Positions 1 to 10,798 of a DNA stretch of 64,000 nt are shown in pieces. A model generated the notes under the pieces. It was given only the letters and a program-made list of their open reading frames with translations, did no database searches and had not been told where the DNA came from. The stretch's first letter is position 1, and each line of letters opens with the position of its first letter. The position numbers were made by a program, and so were the translations under genes. The DNA is from Limnoperna fortunei (lineage: Eukaryota; Mollusca; Bivalvia; Mytilida; Modiolidae), in the NCBI GenBank assembly GCA_944474755.1, contig OX104111.1, positions 97,816,805 through 97,880,804 of the forward strand. The letters run 5' to 3'.

Positions 1-17
1 ACAACTACAAAACGTAC

Positions 18-154
18 CAAAAGAAGACCTAAGGTCTTGTTGACGTCTGGATCAAACTTGAAACGATTTTTCCTCGCTAACAGTTGTGGAATCTCGTCCA
101 GTGGCTGCAGTTTCTCTATGAAACTGTCTCCTGATTTCATTGATAACCACCAAC
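18..154 (-). CDS. Patatin-like gene, exon 7
   Basis: Acceptor TTTTATAAG; GT completes the Gly of DGWWLSMK. Continues SGDSFIEKLQPLDEIPQLLA and RKNRFKFDPDVNKTLGLLL up to donor GTACGT. The preceding intron is only 149 bp. The gene continues to the left of the window. Confidence 0.85.
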
Positions 155-3100
155 CTTATAAAACAACATAATATTCTTAATGGCATTTTCCTGAACATAT
201 GTAGTGTATTCAAATGATAATATTAATCACAATTAAATTTTAAAAATTGCAACACAAATAAACGAATCATTGGATTATTAATGCCGTTTCATTATATACA
301 TACCGTCATAACAATGTATTGGATAGTTGCACAGTACCCCTCCATCTACATAAGTATTGGTTTCACCATTGTCTGTGTAATTCGTTGCTTGAAACATTCC
401 TAAAACCAAAACGACACGTTTATATCAATTATAATAATACAACAGTTGTCACGGTAATCCTAAATGCTTTATACTTTATGTCAATGAAAAAGGATAGTGT
501 ATATTATGATTAGTACAGATCGGTCCTGAATAACATTATGATAACGTTAAGCACAATAAATATTTGGTCATTATGTCAGTTTAACACCAAAAACTCTCAC
601 TTAAAATCATGCGTAAAGATAAAATGTTGACGTTATTTTCCCTAAAAGGATATTATACTCGTTTTAAACTTGCAAACCTCTGTTGTTGCTCTCAAAAAAG
701 GAGAGATGTGAATTTGTAAAAAACTTCTTCAAAAAGCGAAAACAAGGAATCACATTATTAACTAGAGGCTCTTCAGAGCCTGTTTCGCTCACCTGACTTA
801 CAAAAAAACTTTTTTAATGTCCAATCAGCAGGCATTTGTAGTACAGTTTCTGATAAGAAGCAGTTTTTATGTTTTTATATAGATTAGTATGTTAAGTGAT
901 GTTCCATGGTGGCAGCAATCTTGTATTTTGGATCAAAACAAAAAACTCAAAATTGACATAGGACCATACAATATAACATGACCTTCTGCAAAGCGGTTTG
1001 TGAGAAAACGAATTTTAAAATTTTAGCCAATCAGAACGCATTTGCAGTTCTGGCAGCCATATTGAATTTCCTATCGGCTCAAAAACTTAAAATAATATGT
1101 TTTGTTTGTTTGATGGTGTTTAACGCCAATTTCAGCTATATCATGGCGTCCAGGTTTTATTTGGGGAGGAAGCCGGAGTACCCGGAGAAAACCCCCTTAA
1201 AATAATAAGATTACTATCTAAGATTCACTTCTGGATTATTTGGTTTAATTGTGAGGAAGTTTCAGAGAAGCTGTTTTAATGCAATTTTTCAAATAATCTG
1301 CCAAATTGTTTATGAGAAGAAGAATTCTGAAATTCAGCAAATCTGAACACATTAGTGGCCCTGAAAGCGATGTTAAATTTGCAATTGGCTCCAAAGACTC
1401 AAAATATTTAGATACTATCCAACCTTCATTTCTTCATAATTTGGCTTCATTGTGTGGAACAGTTTCTGAAAAGAAGTTGTTTGTAAGTTTTTCCCATAGG
1501 GTCCTATGTTAAACTAAGTCCTGCAATGGCGGCCATCTTGGATTTTGGATTGGCACAAAAAACTCGAACTTTGTAGAGGACCATCTAAGGTACATTTCTG
1601 CAATATTTCAAATCAATCTGACAAGCGGTTTATGAGAAGAAGATTTTTGAAATTCAGCCAATCAGAACGCATTAATGGCTCTGGCAGCCATGTTTAATAT
1701 TTTATCGTCACAAAAAACTCAAACTTTGTAAAGAACCATCCAAAAAAAACATTCCTGCCAAGTTTGGTTCCAATTAGCCAGAAGGTTTTGGAGAAGAAGA
1801 TTGAAATGTGAAGTTTACGGCCGACGACGACGACGATTGACGCAAAGTGATGTGAATAGCTCACACTGACCCTTTGGGTCAGGTGAGCTAAAAAGCCGTT
1901 CACAGGACGACTACATGAAAATCAATCATCCAATTCCGGTAATCATACATTTACAATATTCAAACTTTAAATTTCTTTACAATTTTCGAATTCAAATAGT
2001 AAAAGAAAAATAAAGCAGACGATGTTTAATACAAATTTACAACCAAATGAGATAGAGAACTAACAAGATTTGAAAGTTTTCTTCAAGCTCCTGATCTTCT
2101 GGAAAAATTTTTCTAAATTTAAATGATAAATCATCAGCACAAAAATAATAATTAGCAACAGTGATTTTTCAATTGAAAACCATATGTTATTATTAAGATG
2201 CAAATTTTAATTTGATTTTAATTGTAAATTTTAGTAAAAAATCTATTTTAAGCAATGAAACATGTACCATCCTTGATAGGAGACGTGTTCATTGGACCCA
2301 ATTTACTGGACACTATGCCATGTTGAATTAGTATTGGAGGCAATCACTAGGGAATTTAAGAAAACCTTATTGCAAAATGAACCCAAGTATACAGTTTACA
2401 GAAAAAACGTAATACGAGTCTGGCCGTCTTCAGATAAAACTGGAAACTATAACGTCAAAAATGAGGTAACATATTTTGTTATTTATTGAATTATTTGTAG
2501 CAACAGCAGCCCGTTGCGAGGAGTGGTGATCGGATTGGATAGTGTTACAATTTTGAAAAAAACATATATTATTTCAGTTATTAACCCAGTGGTTTTAGGA
2601 CAGAAGATGTTAAAAAATTTAAGACGACGAGATTGAAATAGCTCATTCTGACATTTATTTCTGCCAGATGATCCAAAAACAATTATAAAGACATACAAGT
2701 TTACCTGGAATAGACATAGACATTCGAACGGCAAGTCTAATTGGCATATTTGGAGTAGTTTTAACATGGCAGTACTCCTCTATCATATGGTTAAGGTTAG
2801 TTACTACGATACACAATTCCTTTCCTTTTGATTCATACAGCTAAAACGTGAAACAATAAAAATAGATGCATAATAAAACGATTATTGTATGTCTGCGACT
2901 TCCAGTCAACAAAGATGTGCTATGCTTGTTAAATGACAATTTTATTAAACTGTTATGTTTCTCACAAGATGTATATCCAATGTCTTGGCGAATTCCTTCC
3001 TAACATTTTCGGTTGGATTTATACTGGTTGTTCGTTTTAAACGTCACCTGAAGATGACTGAAACACTAGTATCTTCATTTTAATGTCAATTATTATAGCA

Positions 3101-6100
3101 ATCTTTTAATTTCAAGAATAAAGAGAATTAAAAGGGCAAGACATTTAATAGAGAATGTTTGTTTGAATGGATTAAACACCACATTCAACATTTTCTAGCA
3201 ATATCGTAACGTCATATTTGTTAGTTTTGATGGGAGGTGGCGGGTAGAAACCGGAGTACCATTGAAAATCCGCGACGTTAGTTAGGAAAACATGCAATCC
3301 TTATAAATTAAGATTGGTGATGAACACACCCTGTATGCAATCTCAACGTTAACTGGCATGTATCCGATAGTGGATGACTAACTACCTTAACTTTGCTACC
3401 GAGGCCATATGAGTTGTTATAATTAAAATATTCCTTGTTAGATAACGGCTTGAAACCAGTCACTGAACAATCATCATTAAAATACAAAACAACAAATCAC
3501 CACAAATAACGGAAACTGGGCATTTACTTTCAATACTACTAAAATTATAGACTCCCTTTTTAAGCGCGCATCACAAAACACAGAGAAACAGCGCAGTATC
3601 AACCCATATAAGGTTGCATGTAGTTAATGTTGCATATGCAAAATATTTAATTTTTATATCGATAAATTGCTTTAAATAATTAGCAATTAACGATTAATTA
3701 CGTCCGCAAATTTGTACCGGATACGGTTTTCCTTTACCTTTTCCGGGGCAAGGAAACCCGTGAGGGGTACAAAACAACTGGCAACTGTTTAATTGGAAGA
3801 GTCCTGATCACAGTGAAAACAAAATTCGTAGGACCTACCAAACATCTCTGGTGAAAATCCCTTCGATTCCAATCGTTTTCTGGTTTTTTCGAAGTGAGCC
3901 GGCTAAATTTAAACAAGAACGAACTGTTCGCTTGCTTCACGTGACGGAAGTTTATAGCTGCATGTAGGTCGTACTTCAATATGTATATTGTTATGAGGAC
4001 GCTATATTCTTATTTTCCCCAATTTATACATATATCCATGACAACAAGGTTACATGGAGTTGATGTTGCACGTTAAAAATATTTAATGTTGATATCGATA
4101 AATTCGATTATTAAATTATTTCTCTGTGTTTTGTATTGCGCGCTTAAAAAATGGGGTCTATAATTTTAGTAGTATAGATGATAAACATTTTGGTAAATTT
4201 CTGAGAGACAACGACAACAAATTTATGCAAAGCAACCCATCGTTGTCATATTAACCTACAGTTGTGTTCCTTATATTGCTATCATAAAAGTTACCACCAG
4301 AATCAAAACCACGGGTTAAAAAAAATCCGTCTTTCGAGTGTATTATAAAAAAGGTCATTACTCCTAAAATACATGTCAATATTAGAGTGACTTATTGTCA
4401 AAAACTTGGTATTTGTTTATTTGGAGGCTTGTAAATACATACCTTTAAAAATGTAAAGAACAAAGACCAGAATAAACTTTAAGGTCTTTAAAATATTTCG
4501 TACAAGAGAATTTAAAGCGGTCCTGTCTACGGATATAAGTGTTTCCATGTTAAATTATCCAGTTGTATTTTGGTATATGTTTGTATTGGTACGTCATAAA
4601 TAAAAGATATTTGATTTTGTATTTTGTTTGAGGATCTACGCCACGTTCAGTCAGATGCATTAGGCGCCCAGTTTTTGTTTGGTGAGAAGCCCTACGTACC
4701 TTGGAGATGCGCGTCTTTCAGCTGGAAATATTTTTTATTGTAAAGGGTAATTTGCAGTGCATGCAATATATAAATAAACATTTTAAATTGACATGATTTC
4801 AATCCGAACCAAATGCGTTATTTAAGACAGTTTTAAATACTAACATTACAGATTTAATTGTAGCCGGAAAAGCAAACACATACAATAAAACTAATTCAAA
4901 CATAAATCTTACCTCTAAAAATGTGAGATCTGGATTTCCACCAGACTTTTTTGCTAGGGCTTCACCGAACCATTCATAAATCCGATTACCCGGATTCCAA
5001 CCATAACCGGTAAGTAGATTTGGCAAGAGGCTAAGAATTCCGTAAGAGGCATCTAAAATAAATGATATTCTAGATTATTTATAATCAATGACATTTCTTT
5101 CGTTTTACTACCGAGGGGTGCGAGTAGTGAAGCAGGATGTGTTGAGCTTTCTAGAACATCTGATATCATACCCTGTTGTTCTGAGGTGTGTTGTATATCT
5201 GTGTGTAAGCTTAGTAATAGCTTTGTTATTTGTAGTCAGATTCCAATTGTTTGATTAAGTATAATTGTCTTCTGAATTCCTTTTTCATATTTTGACCAAA
5301 AAGAGTTATAGTTTAATGTAATACGGGGCTGAAAAAAATAGAGACACTCTTTTAAAGTATTTCGGGTAAAAACTTTAAAACTGAATAGGAGAAAGGATCT
5401 TAAAGATCTTAATGTTTTTTCTTTAGATTTTTGGCGTAAGGCTTAACGCCACTTTAAGCAATTCAAATGTAAAAGTTTTTTGTTGTTATTATGGGAGGAG
5501 GCCGCAGAGAACCTGGTGAAAACACCTTGCCTTCGGTAGGAAAGCTGACAAAATACTTGTAAGTTAGGGTTCTAGATAAGCACAACATACTTAAAGTCAG
5601 GCTCGAACGTTTTAGTGTTGACAAGGCGCTGATCACTTGTACGTGACGTATTTTAGTAACCAATCGACAACCGAGGACCCCCCCCCCCCCCCAACCCCCA
5701 AAATTTTTTTAATCTAATGCATCGTTAATACCAGACAAAATACAAATAGCTTTTAAAGGATTTATATGATGATCTATGCGCACATACCTAAAAATATTCG
5801 TGACAAATCCTGACTAAGAGCTTCTTCAATTTCCCCAGAATTATATCCGACTGCTAACAAAGCGGCTGTCATTGCTCCTGCACTGGTTCCAGCAAATCTT
5901 TTTATTTTGGAAAACATACCAATATCTTCAAGGAGCTGTAGTAATAGAAAACATACAAATTACTATTTTGATTGAACCTTCAACATTTTAACTAATAACA
6001 TGCATCTATTTGTTATGTTACTCAAATATTTATTACATTTTACTGGATATTTTATATTTTTTAATGAATTTGTGTTATAGAATAAGCCTTTCGCTTACGC

Positions 6101-9100
6101 AAGCTTTAACTATCTAGTATGTTTTAAAAAAGAATAAAACATAATTCAATGTATACTACATGACGTCTTCAACATTTGCTTTCGGTGCACATAATACTTG
6201 TCTTAACATAGGTTAAGCATCTAGCCTTTCAGTTAGGCTATTGTTAGGTTAATTCTGCTCCCTTTTATGACCTTTACATGGTGCCAAATGAGACGCTTGT
6301 TACAATACTAACGCCGTTAACACTATACAGATGGCTTGATTATACCATTGGTCGTTACTTATTGTCGTTACATTTCCGCCTTTTACCATTTAAATTGGGA
6401 GTCTTTCAAGAAGCAAGTACTCCCTCGCCTTCCAAAGCAGCTGTTTTTGATGAGTTTATGGTGTACATTTGTTGTGATTTCGAATTTTATTGTTGTTACA
6501 ACGGTATTTACGGTGTTCGTCGCTTCATATTCGTACAACAAGGTATCAAAGTGGCGAGACATTATCAGATTATATGTACAAGCTCAAGTGCTTGGCATTT
6601 TTTCCAACATAAAAAAACCTAAGAACGAAGTGTTTCCATTGACGGACTATATTATGACTTAAAAAAACAAATACCAGTTTTCCGAACTTTTTTCCTAAAC
6701 ACCATCAGATATTATAAGTTATATGCGTTCATATCTATAGATATGGAGATTTTAACACCCGAAGTTCCCTAAGTACGCGAAGCCGAAGGGTGTTCAGGGG
6801 TACTGAAGGTGTGAAATCTTCATATCTACGGATATGAAAGTGTATAACGAATTAATCCCCGGTATTAGTTTGAAATAATGGATTTTTCGGTAATTTGTCA
6901 ACGCATTGGCGGACGTTAAAGTAACGTTTTCATCCTTATCAAAGAGTTTGATTGAAATTTGATAAAAATGAAGCTTTTTTACAAGGTGTAGGTACCTACA
7001 GTTCTCGAAAAAGAACATTGTTTTATGGATTTAAACAGATGTTACAGAAATAAATTTTGGCGCTGAATGTCTTGCAGAGACGTCATAATAGTGTTATATC
7101 GTTGTTGATCAAACTGCATATCTTTTGTTTCTTTTTCTGTCAAAAGTAAAACACATTTGGACTTTGGTTAAAGATTTCATCATCCTATATATGACACAAA
7201 CCGATTACCATTTATAATATAAACACATATTAAGTACTTTTTGCAACTAACGGTTAGCAACACCTGGGTATATGACTTAGCAACGCCCAAGGAATATTGG
7301 TTTTGAAAAGACCTATAACTGACCAATCAAATTCCTGAAATAATAATGATACGGGGATAATTAAACTGATATTGGATATGTGAGGCAACAATGATAAGCT
7401 ACATGTACATATAAAGGTAAAATGTCATTCCGGTCGATTGATTTTTTTAAATTATGGCCCCCGGAATTGGAAACTTCCTTAAAAATGAACAGTTTTCCTG
7501 ACTTTTCTTTTTAAACTTTTTAAACGCTTGCAGACATTGAGCTGATACTTGGTATTTGAGTCAATCATCAAAAGTTACACGTAGAGTTTGAATGTCGTTC
7601 CGGTTCTCTAATTTTCAGACGAAAGTATTGCTCTTGACTTTAAACAAATTTATTTGCTGGTAGGGGACTTAGTTTTGCCTGAGGAATACTATATGTTATT
7701 CGGGATCTTCACATGGGATACGGGTTCATATTGCCTGTCTGTGTTTTATATTCCCTGAGCCGGAGGCGAAGGGAATATAGAATACAGACAGGGAATATGA
7801 ACCCGTATCCCCTGTGAAGCCCGAATAACAATTATATTCTGTTGAAGTCTTCTTGTACTAATATTCTAGATTATATAATTATATAGATTAGACATTTCTC
7901 ATGCTTTAGTTTGGACCACCCGAGTATCGGAGAACCTACCATTCAACACATTTAAGCTTCCAGCGAAACTTTGTATGGCATTTTAAATTTTATAACCTTT
8001 ATTTTTTAACGACTTTTTATTCCCAGCTAAACTTTTCATGATAAATTTCACTTTCGAAGTGCGATGCAAATGCCTTTGTTTGATATTTTGAAGACTTCAG
8101 GTTATCGGTTATCAACCTTGGTAGTGCATGTATTTAAAATCGATATTTGATATCTTTATATTATGTTAAACTATTTATATTATGTAAAACAAATAAATTA
8201 TTCAATGAACAGACGCCATTTTGAAACTGGTTTCAATATCCCCGGGTTTCACAGGGAATACTGTATGATATCCCGGTCTTGATTAACCAATCAAATTGTA
8301 GGGATTCACTAGATACATTACTTCAACAGAATATTACCCAGTATTGCCTGAGGAATACTACCCAGTATTGCCTGAGGAATACTACCCAGTATTGCCTGAG
8401 GAATACTACCCACACTTGTATTATAACATGTAAGCTTAACGATCCCTGCATTACCTTTACAGCTCCACAGTAAGCTAAACCTTTATTTCCACCTCCTTCA
8501 AAAACTAAGTTTTCAAAAGGAAAAAAAGAAACGTAATCCTCTGGTTTTATCTTCAAGACTTCAACGTCCAAATCGGTCAATATAGAAGGCATTTTAGCAA
8601 ATTTCTTTTTGCCTGGTGCTGAAAAGAACAAATATATTTCCAAATATAACACCAATCGCGATCAAACTAACAACTAATTTGGCAGAAATAGGAATATACT
8701 TAAAGATGGGTGAACACCAAATATAACCTTATGTTAAAAAGAAGTTGACATTAGTTTTTCCCTTTACCTCAGATATTTGTTTCAATACGCTAACGTTCAA
8801 AATGTCAATCTGCCATGAGCACACGTTCAGTAACTAACACATGGATACAATAAACGCACGTTTAGCTTCCTGAAAAATAATAGCGCGTTTTAATCAACGT
8901 TAACGGTGATACAGAAGTGAGTCATTTGTTAATTATTTCCGTGTAAATTCTTTAAAAAAAAACTAAGAAAACCATTAAATTTTACTCATATTTTATCTAA
9001 ATGCATCTCATATTAAATATTTACTTAATTTGGTAAATCTTGAAATGTTAATTCATTTTATTCTTAGTGGTTAATGAAGTTCACCATGAATTAAAGGTGT

Positions 9101-10139
9101 GTGGTGTGAAGTTTGTATACAGAAACTGGAAACCAAGTGCTCCAAAGAGTCTTCGTTCACAAGGACTACATGTTTATATTTTTAAAAATCGCAGCCATAT
9201 GTGTTTGCTAGTCCGGCTACGAAGAGACCTTGCAAAGATAATCAATACCAAGCAGTGTGGATCCAATTGGCTCGGTGATTTCCAATGATAATGTGATTGT
9301 TTTATCACAGTTCAAGCCTAAAAAAGTAGGATAAGGTGATTCTAATTAGTTTAACACTTTTTAGTATTAGTAGTTTGCACATTGATTTCAAGGTTTCAGT
9401 CTGTTAATATTCCTCTTATACATTGTCTTAATGGAATAAGGAGAGATTCGAGTTATATTACATTACATGTACTTCTCTGCCCTTCACCAATATATATCCA
9501 TTTAGGATTCTGTTTTGATGGAGGGATGTTATATTTTGACGTTAATGCTGATGTATATAAAAACGAAAGGGTGCTGAGCGACAATATTATTACGATTTTG
9601 GTCAGTTAAGCTAACACACACATATTCTTTGCATTCCAGCAATTGCTAGTAATTGTGAATGTTTTAGTCACTGGGATCAGGGTAGCTTGAAGTAATATTT
9701 ACATTACTTTTTTGCCATTCATTAAGTCTTGTAGCCATTTATTTAGGATTCTGTTTTGATTTTTAGGGGATGTGATTCGGTTTTGATTTTGATTTTTTTT
9801 GGGGGGGGGGCGGGGGGTGGTGGTGTAATATTTTTACATAAATGTTGACGTATATTTTTAAAGGACGGTTTTGAAAAAAAATGCATTAACTCATTGTCGC
9901 ATATAGTTACGAGTATTTGGGTTTGAGCCTTTCTGACATTTGATTTTGTTCTAAATTTAAACTATAATGTACTTACTGGTAGGTCTACCATCCAGCTCAT
10001 CCCCATGGTTTTCATGAAATTTGTCATCACCTTCCAGTACTTGTTTAAGATATTTCTCTCTGGCGACGGTTATTTTTGTTCTTGCGTCTGTTGTATCAGG
10101 ATCATGTCTTTCAGATTGTCCTCCCATATAATTTCCCAT
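18..10139 (-). CDS. Patatin-like phospholipase, 5' seven exons (3' end outside window)
   Basis: Exons, transcript order: 10139-9977, 8618-8455, 5935-5788, 5052-4913, 2840-2705, 399-304, 154-18. All six internal introns are GT-AG and the phases agree (984 bases, 328 codons). The patatin fold is a lipid acyl hydrolase with a Ser-Asp dyad. Visible in order: a hydrophilic N-terminus, oxyanion loop GGGNKG (exon 2), serine elbow GTSAG (exon 3), the conserved TTPNMPIRLAVRMSMSIPG stretch (exon 5), catalytic DGG followed by NYPIHCYD (exon 6), then DGWWLSMK (exon 6/7 junction). All catalytic motifs are intact, so this looks like an active enzyme acting on glycerolipids; the substrate cannot be told. 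The protein starts MGNYMGG, which fits an N-myristoylation site. The ATG at 10139 is chosen as the first Met of the open frame; a 5' UTR exon further right is possible. The last donor (GTACGT, base 17) shows that at least one more exon lies to the left of the window. The family is clear; orthology to a named PNPLA or iPLA2 is not. Confidence 0.9.
304..399 (-). CDS. Patatin-like gene, exon 6 (catalytic Asp)
   Basis: Acceptor TGGTTTTAG; encodes MFQATNYTDNGETNTYV then DGGVLCNYPIHCYD, ending GAC G at donor GTATGT. DGG carries the dyad aspartate. Confidence 0.92.
763..1890. repeat. Dispersed repeat A with internal diverged tandem units
   Basis: Lies in intron 5 of the patatin-like gene. It begins near an AGAGGCTC / CTCACCTGAC segment and ends with GGTCAGGTGAGCTAA, so the ends are short inverted repeats. 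Inside are diverged units of roughly 165-170 bp sharing TGGCGGCCAT, AGAGGACCAT and GGTTTxxGAGAAGAAG. A second family member lies at 25838-27150. No coding capacity. Probably a non-autonomous element; class unknown. Confidence 0.6.
1098..1195 (-). mobile_element. 5'-truncated V-SINE (RUDI-like) copy
   Basis: Carries the central and tail part of the SINE: CCGGGTACTCCGGCTTCCTC, GGACGCCATGATATAGCTG and the CAAACAAA tail, on the minus strand. The tRNA-like head is missing. It is flanked by an exact 12-bp target duplication CTTAAAATAATA at 1086-1097 and 1196-1207. Confidence 0.8.
2705..2840 (-). CDS. Patatin-like gene, exon 5
   Basis: Acceptor CACGTTTTAG, then LYESKGKELCIVVTNLNHM and EEYCHVKTTPNMPIRLAVRM, ending SMSIP plus one base at donor GTAAAC. 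This is the strand and helix before the catalytic Asp in patatins. Confidence 0.9.
3225..3406 (-). mobile_element. Degenerate V-SINE copy
   Basis: Diverged but recognisable: a GAAACCGGAGTACC block, AAAACATGCAATCC, the pol III B-box region, and the head ending CTACCTTAACTTTGCTACCGA. Old copy in patatin intron 4; no target duplication seen. Confidence 0.55.
3536..4172. mobile_element. 637-bp non-autonomous DNA element with ~55-bp inverted ends
   Basis: Left end CTACTAAAATTATAGACTCC and right end, reverse-complemented, CTACTAAAATTATAGACCCC, continuing through TTTTTAAGCGCGCA and AAAACACAGAGAAA. The dinucleotide TA flanks both ends (3534-3535, 4173-4174), as expected of Tc1/mariner-type insertion. 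Inside the ends is also a pair of direct repeats (about 3609-3677 and 4046-4118) sharing ATATCGATAAATT. No transposase. Sits in intron 4 of the patatin-like gene. Confidence 0.7.
4173..4912 (-). other. Rest of patatin intron 4
   Basis: AT-rich. A very worn V-SINE trace may lie at 4655-4725 (GCGCCCAGTTTTTGTTTGGTG). Nothing else recognised. Confidence 0.5.
4913..5052 (-). CDS. Patatin-like gene, exon 4
   Basis: Acceptor TTTATTTTAG; AT completes a GAT codon with the last G of exon 3. The exon encodes ASYGILSLLPNLLTGYGWN and then GNRIYEWFGEALAKKSGGN, ending TFLE at donor GTAAGA. The exon 4/5 junction reads TFLE-LYESKGKELCIVV, a conserved patatin segment. Confidence 0.9.
5442..5678 (-). mobile_element. 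Degenerate V-SINE copy with poly-C end
   Basis: Shows CTTAACGCCACTTTAAGCAA, GGTAGGAAAGCTGACAA, the B-box region GGCTCGAACG and the head CAACCGAGGACC, which runs into a long C tract (about 5679-5692). Lies in intron 3 of the patatin-like gene. Confidence 0.6.
5788..5935 (-). CDS. Patatin-like gene, exon 3 (nucleophile elbow)
   Basis: Acceptor CTATTACTACAG; the exon reads LLEDIGMFSKIKRFAGTSAG and continues AMTAALLAVGYNSGEIEEAL, ending at donor GTATGT in phase 1. GTSAG is the GxSxG elbow carrying the catalytic serine. Confidence 0.93.
6719..6846. repeat. Imperfect hairpin (foldback) element
   Basis: Arm TTCATATCTATAGATATGGA with AGATTTTAACACC pairs imperfectly with GGTGTGAAATCTTCATATC and CGGATATGAAAGTGTATA. 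The centre holds CGCGAAGCCGAAGGG. No gene content. Confidence 0.6.
7695..7829. repeat. Long hairpin (foldback) element, ~60-bp arms
   Basis: Left arm GTTATTCGGG...GGGATACGGGTTCATATT...TATATTCCCT pairs with right arm AGGGAATATA...AATATGAACCCGTATCCC...CCCGAATAAC. The loop is GAGCCGGAGGCGA. Similar short pieces recur nearby (TTGCCTGAGGAATACTA). Confidence 0.8.
8323..8413. repeat. 24-bp tandem repeat, about 3.5 copies
   Basis: Unit CCCAGTATTGCCTGAGG followed by AATACTA. Copies are nearly identical. Lies just inside intron 2 of the patatin-like gene, downstream of the exon 2 donor. Confidence 0.85.
8455..8618 (-). CDS. Patatin-like gene, exon 2 (oxyanion loop)
   Basis: Acceptor TTCTTTTCAG precedes CA CCA GGC. 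The exon encodes MPSILTDLDVEVLK, then ENLVFEGGGNKGLAYCGAVK, and ends in phase 0 at donor GTAATG. GGGNKG is the oxyanion-hole loop. A 24-bp tandem repeat lies about 40 bp into the following intron. Confidence 0.92.
8619..9976 (-). other. Intron 1 of the patatin-like gene
   Basis: AT-rich with a G tract near 9788-9808. The segments around 9490-9520 and 9730-9760 share ATTTAGGATTCTGTTTTGAT, suggesting an old local duplication. A 73-codon plus-strand open frame (9067-9288) is not recognised. Confidence 0.5.
9977..10139 (-). CDS. Patatin-like gene, exon 1 (start codon)
   Basis: Starts ATG GGA AAT TAT ATG GGA; 54 codons plus one base, then donor GTAAGT. The peptide is charged and lacks a signal peptide. 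G2-N-Y-M-G6-G7 matches the PROSITE N-myristoylation pattern. The final A joins CA of exon 2 to make a Thr codon. Confidence 0.75.
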
Positions 10140-10211
10140 TATGGTCCTCCGAAACTTATAAAAATTATCCTGTGTAACACTTTGTTGAAATTTCTAATAA
10201 AATATAAGATA

Positions 10212-10487
10212 AAATCTGCATTTTATTAATTAACTGAATTGTTAGGATTAGGCCTGGATTGTTCCCCCTAATATATAATATACAACATCCTTATCAATCG
10301 GAAATCTGCATTTTATTAATTAACTGAATTGTTAGGATTAGGCCTGGATTGTTCCCCCTAATATATAATATACAACATCCTTATCAATCGGAAATCTGCA
10401 TTTTATTAATTAACTGAATTGTTAGGATTAGGCCTGGATTGTTCCCCCTAATATATAATATACAACATCCTTATCAGTCGGAAATGT
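10212..10487. repeat. 90-bp tandem triplication
   Basis: Three near-identical 90-bp units start at 10212, 10302 and 10392 (AAATCTGCATTTTATTAATT ...). One base differs near the end of the third unit (CAGTCGG for CAATCGG). It lies about 70 bp upstream of the patatin-like start codon, so it could overlap its 5' UTR or promoter. Confidence 0.9.
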
Positions 10488-10589
10488 AATCACACATTCT
10501 GACGCAGATTCCGATTTTTCTACTTTTAGTTAAAAAACTAATATGTACTATTATGTCAATTATCTCCAGTGTGTCTATACCTATCGTGT

Positions 10590-10798
10590 TTTTTTATGTT
10601 TGAATATGCTGTAGAATTTTTTTCGGCGTTTTCATGGCGTCTAGTTTTTATTGGAGAGGAAGCTGGAGTACCCAATGAAAACCCGGACCTTAAAAAAATT
10701 GGCAATCCGTGTCAATTAAGACTCGAACTTGCAATTTCAGATTTGACAGGTACTTGAGAAGATGATTGACTAACTTAACCACTTGGCCACACCGAGCT
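10590..10798 (-). mobile_element. V-SINE copy, moderately diverged
   Basis: Minus-strand copy with GGGTACTCCAGCTTCC, CCAGTTTTTATTGG-type block (as TCTAGTTTTTATTGGAGAGG on plus) and a tRNA-like head GTGGCCAAGTGGTTAAG. The tail is degraded. Confidence 0.7.

Larger units (their letters stand above)
400..2704 (-). other. Intron 5 of the patatin-like gene
   Basis: Apart from dispersed repeat A and its SINE (763-1890), this intron holds AT-rich sequence with nothing recognised. An open stretch at 2280-2468 on the plus strand is bounded by AG and GT but resembles no family I know. Confidence 0.7.
5936..8454 (-). other. Intron 2 of the patatin-like gene
   Basis: Holds two hairpin elements (6719-6846 and 7695-7829) and a 24-bp tandem repeat (8323-8413). 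Two overlapping plus-strand open frames at 6278-6662 encode hydrophobic peptides that I do not recognise and do not support as genes. The rest is AT-rich. Confidence 0.6.

Noticed and set aside
2280..2468. Exon-like plus-strand stretch bounded by AG and GT, encoding HVELVLEAITREFKKTLLQ
   Set aside because: Lies opposite a patatin intron, has a weak pyrimidine tract and no recognisable domain or partner exons.
6278..6662. Two overlapping plus-strand open frames with hydrophobic peptides
   Set aside because: Overlapping frames of similar length in an AT-rich intron; neither resembles a known protein.
9067..9288. 73-codon plus-strand frame in patatin intron 1
   Set aside because: No recognised domain; a possible acceptor just before it is not enough.
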